From positions 1 to 64,000 of the forward strand of contig CAYFYA010000003.1 of NCBI GenBank assembly GCA_964347325.1: 64,000 nucleotides of DNA. Direction: 5' to 3'. Source of the stretch: JAJISG01 sp964347325 (lineage in GTDB: Archaea > Thermoplasmatota > Thermoplasmata > RBG-16-68-12 > JAJISG01). Position 1 is the first letter of the stretch. Each line of letters begins with the position of its first letter. The notes under the pieces are model-generated. The model made no database searches, was not told where the DNA came from, and worked only from the letters and a program-made list of their open reading frames with translations. Below are positions 25,719 to 32,883 of the stretch, piece after piece. A program made the translations under genes and the position numbers.

Positions 25719-26417
25719 ATGCCAGAATTCGTCGTCGAGTCCCGGTTGGAGGAGAAGGGCCTGGTTCTTCTGGACGCGAAGCTCGCGGCGCTCCTGAAGG
25801 CCTTGGTCGACAGACACAGCTTCCCGGAGTCCCTTGCACGGGCTTCCCTCTCCGCTGCAGAGGTCAGGAGATGGCGCAGAAGCCTTCTGAATAGGCCACG
25901 GGGAAGGGATCCTCTGGAGAGGAGGGGTCGTAGCCTCGCTCCCTCCGCGTACGGCCTGGCGCTGCTGGAGGAGTACAGGAGGAAGGACGCAGCCCTCAGG
26001 GTGCACATGGCCTCAGGCCTCAGGGTGCCGCTCCTCGCCGTCGACGGCTTGGCGGTCTACGAGGGCAAGCTCGTGGCCATCAAGAGGCGGTACTACCCCC
26101 ACGAAGGCCTCTACTGTCTCCCGGGCGGGATGGTCGACTACGGGGAACGCGTGGAGGACGCCGTTGTGAGGGAGGTCAGGGAAGAAACTGGGCTGGATAC
26201 GAAGGTCGTCTCCCTCATCGGCGTCTACTCGGAGCCGGACAGGGATCCTCGGGGGCACGTCATATCCCTCGCCTACGCCCTGGAGGTCGTCAGTGGAACG
26301 CTGGTCTCCGGGACGGATGCCGCGAAGGTGGGGCTCCTGGACCTGGAAGACCTGCCAGAGATGGGCTTCGACCACCGGGAAATCGTCGCCGACTACGTGC
26401 GACAACTCCACCGTTGA
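25719..26417 (+). CDS. ModE-like HTH fused to Nudix hydrolase
   Basis: 232 residues. Residues ~15-95 resemble the winged-helix domain of ModE/LysR-type proteins (RRWRRSLLNRP, then LERRGRSLAPSAYGLALLEEY). Residues ~105-225 are a Nudix domain with a complete box: GGMVDYGERVEDAVVREV followed by REETGL. The Nudix part hydrolyses nucleoside diphosphates linked to a second group; the nearest type is ADP-ribose pyrophosphatase. The fusion suggests a regulator that senses an ADP-ribose-like or NAD-derived metabolite, as in NrtR-type regulators (inference). Confidence 0.85.
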   Translation: MPEFVVESRLEEKGLVLLDAKLAALLKALVDRHSFPESLARASLSAAEVRRWRRSLLNRPRGRDPLERRGRSLAPSAYGLALLEEYRRKDAALRVHMASGLRVPLLAVDGLAVYEGKLVAIKRRYYPHEGLYCLPGGMVDYGERVEDAVVREVREETGLDTKVVSLIGVYSEPDRDPRGHVISLAYALEVVSGTLVSGTDAAKVGLLDLEDLPEMGFDHREIVADYVRQLHR

Positions 26418-26420
26418 ATA

Positions 26421-26984
26421 CTACCCCTGCCCTCCGGTGGGCGAGGGGCTCGGGGCGACCAGTCCCACGATGGCGATGGCGAGAGTCGTCAGAATGAATG
26501 CCAAGCTCGCGACAGGATCCGTGGACAGGCCTGGTGCCATGATGACGTATCCAGCTCCGAGACCCACGAGTCTGACTACGGCGGCCGCGATGCCTGATAC
26601 CACCGCTGTCCTCCTCCCAATCCTCAGGGCCACACCGACGAGAAGAATGATGAGGACCACCAGGGCAGCGTTCGATAGCCATACCGTGCCCAGTGGGTCC
26701 GAGATCCCCAACGAGAAGGGCAAACTAAGGAAGGCCAGCAGCGCGGATCCCACCAAGGCGAGAAGCTTGACCCCCGGGCTATAGCCATACAGCTGCTTGT
26801 ACGAGAGGGCTGCCTCCCGAGGCGCCCCCATCCGCTCGATGATCGCCGCCACATCTTCACCCTCCTCGAGGGCCTGGGCTTCGATGTTCGACCTAAGCTC
26901 CCGAAGAACGTCCCGGCGCACCTCCGCCGAAACTCCAACGAGGTGCCTAGCCACCCGGTTCAGGTAGCTATCCAGGGGATTCAC
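26421..26984 (-). CDS. HAAS-domain membrane protein
   Basis: 187 residues from a GTG that overlaps the PadR stop as GTGA. N-terminal helical HAAS/DUF1700-type region (LDSYLNRVARHLVGV, RRDVLRELRSNIEAQ, ERMGAPREAALSY) is followed by four membrane helices (~70-175). Such proteins commonly pair with PadR regulators and are thought to be anti-regulator membrane sensors. Translational coupling with PadR supports that here. A longer upstream frame overlaps the PadR gene and is rejected. Confidence 0.8.
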   Translation of the reverse strand: MNPLDSYLNRVARHLVGVSAEVRRDVLRELRSNIEAQALEEGEDVAAIIERMGAPREAALSYKQLYGYSPGVKLLALVGSALLAFLSLPFSLGISDPLGTVWLSNAALVVLIILLVGVALRIGRRTAVVSGIAAAVVRLVGLGAGYVIMAPGLSTDPVASLAFILTTLAIAIVGLVAPSPSPTGGQG

Positions 26985-27328
26985 TCGCTCCCCTCCAGGA
27001 CGCGTCTGCAGCTCCATGCAAGCTTCTCCCACACCTGAGTGGCCTCCTCTAATGCCTTCCGCCCCAGTTTCGTAATCTGATAATACCTCCGAGGACTGCC
27101 CTCCACCTCCGTCTGCCAGTTCCCCTCAAGGTACCCCTTGGCCTCCAGCTTTCGAAGGGCTGGGTAAAGTGTTCCCTCCTTAAGGTCGAAGAAACCATCG
27201 GTAGCGTCTCGTAACTCCCGGATTATCTGGAATCCATACTTGGGCCTGTCTCTGAGGATGGCCAGAAGCAGCAGCTGGACTGAACCCTTCTTTAGCTCTG
27301 CTGTCCACTCGGGGGCGATCTCAGCCAT
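26981..27328 (-). CDS. PadR-family transcriptional regulator
   Basis: 115 residues from ATG 27328. Characteristic winged helix: LLLLAILRDRPKYGFQII, FFDLKEGTLYPALRKLEAK, then SPRRYYQITKLGRKAL. PadR proteins are dimeric repressors that recognise dyad sites. A TTCAAATAGG box at 27354-27363 makes the ATG leaderless and excludes a longer frame. It is cotranscribed with the HAAS membrane protein. The inverted repeats at 28745-28795, in front of the next gene upstream, are candidate targets (inference). Confidence 0.92.
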   Translation of the reverse strand: MAEIAPEWTAELKKGSVQLLLLAILRDRPKYGFQIIRELRDATDGFFDLKEGTLYPALRKLEAKGYLEGNWQTEVEGSPRRYYQITKLGRKALEEATQVWEKLAWSCRRVLEGSE

Positions 27329-27394
27329 TGATAAAGCGGAAGAACCCCCCGGGCCTATTTGAATGGTAGGCCCGGAGGGCAAAGGGGGGAGGAT

Positions 27395-28738
27395 CTAAGC
27401 CCTGGGTCTCTTCCGTACGGCTCTGAAGATCACCAGACCGACGACGGCTAGCGCCACGATGGCCACCTGGATGAAATATGCTCCCAGTCCAGGGATTATC
27501 TCATCCACTGGGGGGATGATGCGGCCTTCGGGCACGAAGACGGCTGCGTCCAGTCCGGGGTCGTGGAAGATCACTTCACCCTGGGGGTAGACGAATGCGC
27601 CCCAGAAGGCGACTCCCCGGAAGATTCCTGTAGGCCTCAATCCTCGGAAATCGAGGACTTTGGACGCTCGGAACAGCTGGAAAGCCATCCTCATCTCTTC
27701 GCCGTCTACGAGAACGTCGGAGACCCAGAAGAGGCGACCGACGCGCTCCCACTCATCCTCGAAGGTCATCGAGTCCGCTTCGATGAGCAGGGGCCGATCT
27801 CCGATGGTGTCCTCGTGGTGCTCTTGGCTGTCCTCGAGAGCGCGCAGGGCCCACTCGAGGTGCAGGAACTTCGCTACCGGGGCTGGAACGAAGTTACCAG
27901 CGAACACGTGCGTCACCAAAGCCAGGCGGGAGTCGTCTGCACCCCAGTCCCAGCCTTCAATGTAGTGGTCGTACTTGAAGGTCCCATTGACGGTCATGCC
28001 CGACACTGTCTCTGTCCTCTTCGTAAGGCCCACGATGCGTCTGTCTTCACTGACGGTGATGTTGTAGATCGGAACCCTCAGGGTCTCCTCGATCAGCTCA
28101 ACGCGGATGTGGTAGCTGAGGGTGATGCGGTCGAGGCCATCGCCAACAGGGTCCGAGGGCCTGACCAGCGCGTAGTCCAAGTCTGTCGCAGTGATGTTGA
28201 AGTCAACGAGAATGACATTCACCTCCGGTTCGGAGACCTCGAGCCCTTCGAGTTCCCACGTCTGACTCAGAAGCAGGATCTTCCGGGGGAGGTCGACCTC
28301 ATCGAGGAGGATGTCGATTGGGCTGAGCTCGTGGGGCATGTGCACGAGACCGTCATCATCTCGGTCCTGGAACTCCAACATGAAGTCGAAGCTCTGAACC
28401 ATGACGGTCCGCACCGGGAGAGGCGTAAGTCCGTGGACTAGGCCGCCCGACTCGTTGTACACCTCAGCCGCGCCGAGGTATCTGTCATACTCCACGATCA
28501 TCTTCGGGTTGTTCGCGTTGGTCTCATTTCCATAGAGGACGGCGAAGGTCGTCGAACCGACATCGATTCGTATCCAATCACCGCCTCCAAACCGGTCCGT
28601 AGACCCGGTCGTCACTTCTACCTGCAGGTCCCGCTCGATCTCGATCTCATCGTCCTGGGCCGCGCCTAGCACCGCCAGGGGGGAGGCCAAGAGGAGGAGG
28701 GCCAGCAGGGCGCTCACGGTTGCCTTCATCTTGCTCAC
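27395..28738 (-). CDS. Secreted, membrane-anchored protein of unknown function
   Basis: 447 residues, GTG start at 28738. A signal peptide (MKATVSALLALLLLASPLAV) precedes a long acidic extracellular region of ~390 residues without Cys, including a DRDDDGLVHMP segment that could bind calcium. A C-terminal helix (~420-440) and an RAVRKRPRA tail anchor it. No family is recognised. Its promoter region (28739-28807) holds four CATAG half-sites in two inverted pairs, which makes it the most clearly regulated gene in the window; the PadR gene just downstream is the obvious candidate regulator. Confidence 0.8.
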   Translation of the reverse strand: MSKMKATVSALLALLLLASPLAVLGAAQDDEIEIERDLQVEVTTGSTDRFGGGDWIRIDVGSTTFAVLYGNETNANNPKMIVEYDRYLGAAEVYNESGGLVHGLTPLPVRTVMVQSFDFMLEFQDRDDDGLVHMPHELSPIDILLDEVDLPRKILLLSQTWELEGLEVSEPEVNVILVDFNITATDLDYALVRPSDPVGDGLDRITLSYHIRVELIEETLRVPIYNITVSEDRRIVGLTKRTETVSGMTVNGTFKYDHYIEGWDWGADDSRLALVTHVFAGNFVPAPVAKFLHLEWALRALEDSQEHHEDTIGDRPLLIEADSMTFEDEWERVGRLFWVSDVLVDGEEMRMAFQLFRASKVLDFRGLRPTGIFRGVAFWGAFVYPQGEVIFHDPGLDAAVFVPEGRIIPPVDEIIPGLGAYFIQVAIVALAVVGLVIFRAVRKRPRA

Positions 28739-28744
28739 CTTTTA

Positions 28745-28807
28745 CATAGCGACCCTTTTCCTATCGAGACGCTATGGACATAGTAACACTATGTCTCTTA
28801 TAAAAGG
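28745..28807 (-). promoter_or_regulatory. TATA box with two inverted-repeat operators
   Basis: On the minus strand CTTTTATAAG (28797-28806) is a strong TATA box predicting a start near 28773. A perfect dyad GACATAGT-aac-ACTATGTC occupies 28777-28795, and CATAGCG (28745-28751) is inverted as CGCTATG (28770-28776). Together these give four CATAG half-sites at and after the transcript start, a typical place for archaeal repressor binding. Confidence 0.7.
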
Positions 28808-29109
28808 ATTGTCCTCCGATAATCAGCAATGACTCCCAACCTCACTAGCGAGAGCACCTACTGATAATCAAAGCACGCCCACGGCGCCGAAGGTCTCATA
28901 AAGGGGCAAGGTGAGGATTCCAGGGCAAAAAGGGATACCGACAGGAGGACTGGAGAGGCAACCGCTTTAACCCTGGTCTCCTCACGGCTTGCAGTAGGGT
29001 ATGTTCTCACTATCGGTAATAAAAGTTTGTGTATCATTATCGTGGTGGAGAACCGCCTCTGGACGGGCCTGGACACACAAACATATGTCCCTGGGAGCAT
29101 TGCTGCCCT
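28808..29109. other. Intergenic region between divergent genes
   Basis: About 300 bases without a convincing gene. It holds two copies of GATAATCA (28818-28825, 28862-28869), a TATA-like GCTTTAACC near 28963, a TAATAAAAG near 29020, and the AAACATATG box at 29078-29086 serving the PIN gene. Short open frames here have no recognisable composition. Confidence 0.5.
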
Positions 29110-29487
29110 GTGGAGAAAGTCATAGTCCTCCTGGACACAAATGCCCTCTTGATGCCCTTCCAGTTCTCCATAGATCTCGAAGAGGAGCTATCACGACTCC
29201 TGGGTGCCTTTGAGGTCGCGGTTCCCTCCTCGGTGCTCTTGGAGCTGAAGAGCCTCGCCCGCAGAGATGCCAAGGCAAGGGCCGCCCTCGAGTTGGCGAC
29301 CCGCTACCGCGTGGTGGAGGTCGATGGCAGGGGAGACGTGGCGATCCTGGGCGCCGCCTCGGAACGACATGCCGTCGTCGTGACGAACGACAGGGGCCTG
29401 AGGCGCCAGCTAAGGAAGACTGGCCTCCCCGTGATTTACATGAGAGGCAAGGCCAAGTTGGAAGCTGAGGGCCTCCCCCTCCGGTAA
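29110..29487 (+). CDS. PIN-domain protein
   Basis: 125 residues from GTG 29110. PIN nuclease core with the expected acidic residues: VLLDTNALL (first Asp), SSVLLELKSL (Glu), TNDRGLRRQL (late Asp). The size and the start VEKVIVLLDTN match the single-domain archaeal PIN family related to VapC and Fcf1. It may cleave rRNA or tRNA. No antitoxin-like gene is adjacent, so a toxin role is not supported. AAACATATG at 29078-29086 implies a leaderless GTG; an upstream frame is excluded by that box. Confidence 0.88.
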   Translation: MEKVIVLLDTNALLMPFQFSIDLEEELSRLLGAFEVAVPSSVLLELKSLARRDAKARAALELATRYRVVEVDGRGDVAILGAASERHAVVVTNDRGLRRQLRKTGLPVIYMRGKAKLEAEGLPLR

Positions 29488-29516
29488 AGGTTTTCTCGCC
29501 CTGACGCTATGTCACC

Positions 29517-30176
29517 TTGTTGAAGCCCAACCTCGTGGAGACCTTGAAGCAGCTGGCCCTCCTTGGTGCCATCCACGAGCACATCCCCGTATCGACCTCT
29601 CAGCTCGGGAGGCTCATGGGGATAAGCCAGCAATCGGCCTCCGTCCGGGTCCTTGAGCTCTTGGATTCAGGCCTCATCAGCCGCAACCTGGTGGTACGGC
29701 GCCAGCAGCTGAAACTCACGGACAAGGGCTTGGAGATCCTGAGGAGCGAGCACGCAGCCTACCGGAAGATCTTCGAGATGGAGGGTCGCTTGCCGGTGCG
29801 GGGTCGCGTCGACCACGGCATGGGTGAGGGCTTCTACTACATGAGCCAGGAGGGGTACAAGCGCCAGTTCCGCGACAGGCTGGGTTTCGACCCCTTCCCG
29901 GGGACACTGAACCTCCGCCTGGAGGGACGGGAGGCTGCCAAGGTGGAGATCCTTCGGAATGCGGAGGGGGTCCTCATAGAAGGCTTCACCAGCGGGAGCA
30001 GGACCTTTGGCGGCGCCAAGTGTCTGATAGCGACCATGAATGGAGTGGACTGCGCCGTCATCCTACCCCACAGGTCCCACTACGACGATGTCCTGGAGGT
30101 GATCTCCCGTCACAAGCTTCGCGACAAGCTGGACCTGAAGGACGCGCAGCTCGTCGAAGTCGTCGTCCAGCTCTAG
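29517..30176 (+). CDS. ribK: CTP-dependent riboflavin kinase with N-terminal HTH
   Basis: 219 residues. Residues ~1-90 are a winged helix (STSQLGRLMGISQQSASVR); ~95-219 are the archaeal riboflavin kinase domain (DUF120), with GRVDHGMGEGFYYMS, FDPFPGTLNLRL and the C-terminal D-K-L-D-L segment. It phosphorylates riboflavin to FMN using CTP rather than ATP. The HTH fusion is known in Euryarchaeota and suggests autoregulation by flavin (family knowledge). The start is one of two tandem TTG codons (29517 or 29520). A gap of 29 bases follows the PIN gene. Confidence 0.95.
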   Translation: MLKPNLVETLKQLALLGAIHEHIPVSTSQLGRLMGISQQSASVRVLELLDSGLISRNLVVRRQQLKLTDKGLEILRSEHAAYRKIFEMEGRLPVRGRVDHGMGEGFYYMSQEGYKRQFRDRLGFDPFPGTLNLRLEGREAAKVEILRNAEGVLIEGFTSGSRTFGGAKCLIATMNGVDCAVILPHRSHYDDVLEVISRHKLRDKLDLKDAQLVEVVVQL

Positions 30177-30228
30177 CCTCGCCTCGCGATAACTACTTCA
30201 TTCTCAGGGTTCCATACGAGGGTGGACG

Positions 30229-32037
30229 ATGTCGGCTAAGGTGGAGCTCAGCAGCAACGCCCTGGCTGTTGCCAGGAACCGCTACCTGAGGAAGGACACA
30301 ACGGGCGAGATTATTGAGACGCCCGAGGAGATGTTCCGTAGGGTTGCGCACAATGTAGCCCTGGCCAACGAGGAGTACGACGATGGCAGAACCGTCTCCC
30401 GAGATGAGGAGGAGTTCTACGGCCTGATGGCGAGACTGGAGTTCCTGCCCAACAGCCCTACCCTGATGAACGCTGGGACGGAGATACAGCAGCTGTCAGC
30501 CTGCTTCGTCCTCCCTGTGAAGGACTCCATAGACAGCATCTATGACGCCCTGAAGGCCGCGGCTCTCATCCATCAGAGCGGCGGCGGTACGGGCTTCTCC
30601 TTCTCCCACCTCCGGCCCGCTGGGGATGTGGTCAAGTCCACCGGTGGCGTGGCCAGCGGTCCCGTCTCCTTCATGAGGGTCTTCGACCACAGCACGGAGG
30701 CCATCAAACAGGGCGGCCGTCGCCGAGGGGCCAACATGGGCATCCTCAGGGTGGACCATCCAGACATCGAGGAGTTCATCGCCTGCAAGTCGTCGGAGGG
30801 CAGTTTCTCCAACTTCAACCTCTCGGTAGGGGTGACGGACGACTTCATGAGGAGGGTGGACAGAGGGGGGGAGTACGAGACCGTCCACCCGCGCACGGGG
30901 GAGGTCGTTGCTAGAAAGGACGCGAAGACCATCCTCAGAAGCATCGCAGAGATGGCGTGGCGAACCGGCGACCCGGGCCTCATCTTCTCGGACCGCATCC
31001 AGGCCGACAATCCGACCCCCCACCTCGGTCCCATTGAGGCTACCAACCCGTGCGGGGAGCAGCCGCTCCTGCCCTACGAGGCGTGCAATCTGGGCTCTAT
31101 CAACCTTTCCCGCATGCTGAAGGGCGGATCGAGCGGTTGGGAGATAGATGGGGAACGCCTGGAGCGGACTGTCCGAAGCTCCGTCCGGTTCCTGGACAAC
31201 GTAGTCGACATGAGCGCCTTCCCCCTCGAGGAGATTACGCGGATGGTGCGGGGGAATCGTAAGACCGGCCTCGGCATCATGGGATGGGCGGACCTGCTGG
31301 TCCAGCTGCGGGTTCCCTACGACACCGAGGAGGCCCTCGATCTGGCCCGTGACGTCATGCGCACCGTCCAGGAGACGGCGGACGACGAGTCGAGTAGGAT
31401 AGGCGAGTCAAGAGGCTCCTTCCCCAACATCGAGGGGAGCGTATACGAACCGCCGATGCGGAACGCCACCAGGACCACCATCGCGCCCACCGGAACCATC
31501 AGCCTTCTGGCGGATTGCTCCAGCGGCATAGAGCCTCTCTACGCCATCACCTACGTCAAGCGGGTCACCGAGGGTGAGACCCTCTTGGCCGTCAACCGTC
31601 ACTTTCGGCGCTACGCCGAAGAGGAGGGGTTCTACTCGGAGGAGCTGATGAACAGGGTGGCTCGGAGGCACTCCATCAGAGACCTGGAGGAGATTCCCCA
31701 GGAGGCCAGGAGCATCTTCATGACCTCCCATGATGTGTCACCCGAGGCTCACGTCCGCGTCCAGGCCGCCTTCCAGGAGTTTGTTGACAATGCTGTGTCC
31801 AAAACCATCAACCTGAGGCAGCAGGCGACGGTGGATGACATTGAGAGGGCCTTCAGACTCGCCTGGCAACACAAGTGCAAGGGAATCACCGTATACCGTG
31901 AGGGGAGCAAGCTCGAGCAGCCACTGAGTCTACCTCAGGCGTCACTGAGAGATGTGTGCCCCGATTGCGGCGCGGTCCTCGGGACGGCGGAGGGGGGCAT
32001 CGTGTGTACCCGCTGCGGCTACAGTGACTTGGAGTGA
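30229..32037 (+). CDS. nrdJ: Adenosylcobalamin-dependent (class II) ribonucleotide reductase
   Basis: 602 residues. N-terminal NSPTLMNAG, QLSACFVLP with the first redox Cys, GGGTGFSFSHLRP, NPCGEQPLL with the radical Cys and Glu, and APTGTISLLADCSSGIEP. The C-terminal zinc ribbon (CPDCG, CTRCGY) carries the tail used for re-reduction. It makes deoxynucleotides without oxygen, using vitamin B12. No ATP-cone or small subunit is present, as expected. It begins 53 bases after ribK and converges on purQ with a 1-base gap. Confidence 0.96.
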   Translation: MSAKVELSSNALAVARNRYLRKDTTGEIIETPEEMFRRVAHNVALANEEYDDGRTVSRDEEEFYGLMARLEFLPNSPTLMNAGTEIQQLSACFVLPVKDSIDSIYDALKAAALIHQSGGGTGFSFSHLRPAGDVVKSTGGVASGPVSFMRVFDHSTEAIKQGGRRRGANMGILRVDHPDIEEFIACKSSEGSFSNFNLSVGVTDDFMRRVDRGGEYETVHPRTGEVVARKDAKTILRSIAEMAWRTGDPGLIFSDRIQADNPTPHLGPIEATNPCGEQPLLPYEACNLGSINLSRMLKGGSSGWEIDGERLERTVRSSVRFLDNVVDMSAFPLEEITRMVRGNRKTGLGIMGWADLLVQLRVPYDTEEALDLARDVMRTVQETADDESSRIGESRGSFPNIEGSVYEPPMRNATRTTIAPTGTISLLADCSSGIEPLYAITYVKRVTEGETLLAVNRHFRRYAEEEGFYSEELMNRVARRHSIRDLEEIPQEARSIFMTSHDVSPEAHVRVQAAFQEFVDNAVSKTINLRQQATVDDIERAFRLAWQHKCKGITVYREGSKLEQPLSLPQASLRDVCPDCGAVLGTAEGGIVCTRCGYSDLE

Positions 32038-32038
32038 C

Positions 32039-32866
32039 TCAGAATCTCTTCGTCACATACTCCATAAAGGACTCGAAGAACAGCCGGCCGTCTCCCTGTG
32101 GTCCGTCGTCGCCTCGGGTCCAATCGGGATGGAGGTGTCGGTGGAAGGATCTTTCCGGGTGGGGCATCAAGCCCACGACGTTGCCCTCTGGGCTGCAGAT
32201 CCCGGCAATGTTGTCGATGCTGCCGTTTGGGTTCCACGGATACCCTGCGTATTTCCCCTCCGGGTCAACGAAACGAAAGAGAACTTGGTCGCCATCACGA
32301 AGCGCTTCTAACATTCTTTCTTCCTCCCCCTGAGGAAACGTCAGCTTACCCTCGGTGTGGGCCGAGGGGGCGAGCATCACCCGACCTCTCTCGAAGAGGG
32401 CCAGCGGCTTGCAGGTGCGACCATTCTCGAACTTCAGCAGGCTCGGCCGACACTCGTACCGGGCGGAGTCATTCGTCGCGAGGACCGCCTGCGGAATATC
32501 GGTGACACCTCCAATCGCGGGCAACATACCAAGCTCCACCAAGACCTGGTACCCGTTGCAGATGCCGATGACTGGCTTGCCTTCGTCCGCAAACTCCACC
32601 AGGTCGCCCAGCAGGCGACTCTTCGCCCGAGCAGCCCAAATTGCCCCCGCCCTGACGTAGTCCCCAGATGAGAACCCGCCAGGGAACACAACGATGTGGT
32701 AGTCCTCAAGGCTCCTTCGGAGATCCTTAGGAACCTCGCGGACCAGTTGATTGAGGTGAACCCTCTCCGGATCTGCACCTAGCGCCTCGAAGGCCCAATA
32801 GGTTTCGTCCTCGCAGTTCGTGCCTTCAATGAGAAGGACGCAGACCTTGACCTCCTCAGGTTTCAT
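32039..32866 (-). CDS. purQ: Phosphoribosylformylglycinamidine synthase, glutaminase subunit
   Basis: 275 residues. Class I glutamine amidotransferase: nucleophile Cys in GICNGYQVL, oxyanion PGGFSSGDY, and the His/Glu pair in MPHPERSFH. It supplies ammonia to PurL for the fourth step of IMP synthesis. It begins 17 bases after the purL stop in the same operon. PurS, the third subunit, is encoded separately at 36412-36666. Confidence 0.96.
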   Translation of the reverse strand: MKPEEVKVCVLLIEGTNCEDETYWAFEALGADPERVHLNQLVREVPKDLRRSLEDYHIVVFPGGFSSGDYVRAGAIWAARAKSRLLGDLVEFADEGKPVIGICNGYQVLVELGMLPAIGGVTDIPQAVLATNDSARYECRPSLLKFENGRTCKPLALFERGRVMLAPSAHTEGKLTFPQGEEERMLEALRDGDQVLFRFVDPEGKYAGYPWNPNGSIDNIAGICSPEGNVVGLMPHPERSFHRHLHPDWTRGDDGPQGDGRLFFESFMEYVTKRF

Positions 32867-32883
32867 CGCTCCATCGCCCTCAT

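Noticed and set aside
28818..28869. GATAATCA pair as the start of a CRISPR-like or iterated repeat
   Set aside because: Only two 8-base copies occur, at 44-base spacing, without further units or regular spacers.
29029..29109. Upstream extension of the PIN gene to 29029
   Set aside because: A TATA-like AAACATATG lies inside this segment and the PIN fold begins at GTG 29110.
29110..29487. PIN protein as a VapC toxin
   Set aside because: No antitoxin-like small DNA-binding gene is adjacent, and the size and N terminus fit the solitary archaeal PIN family.
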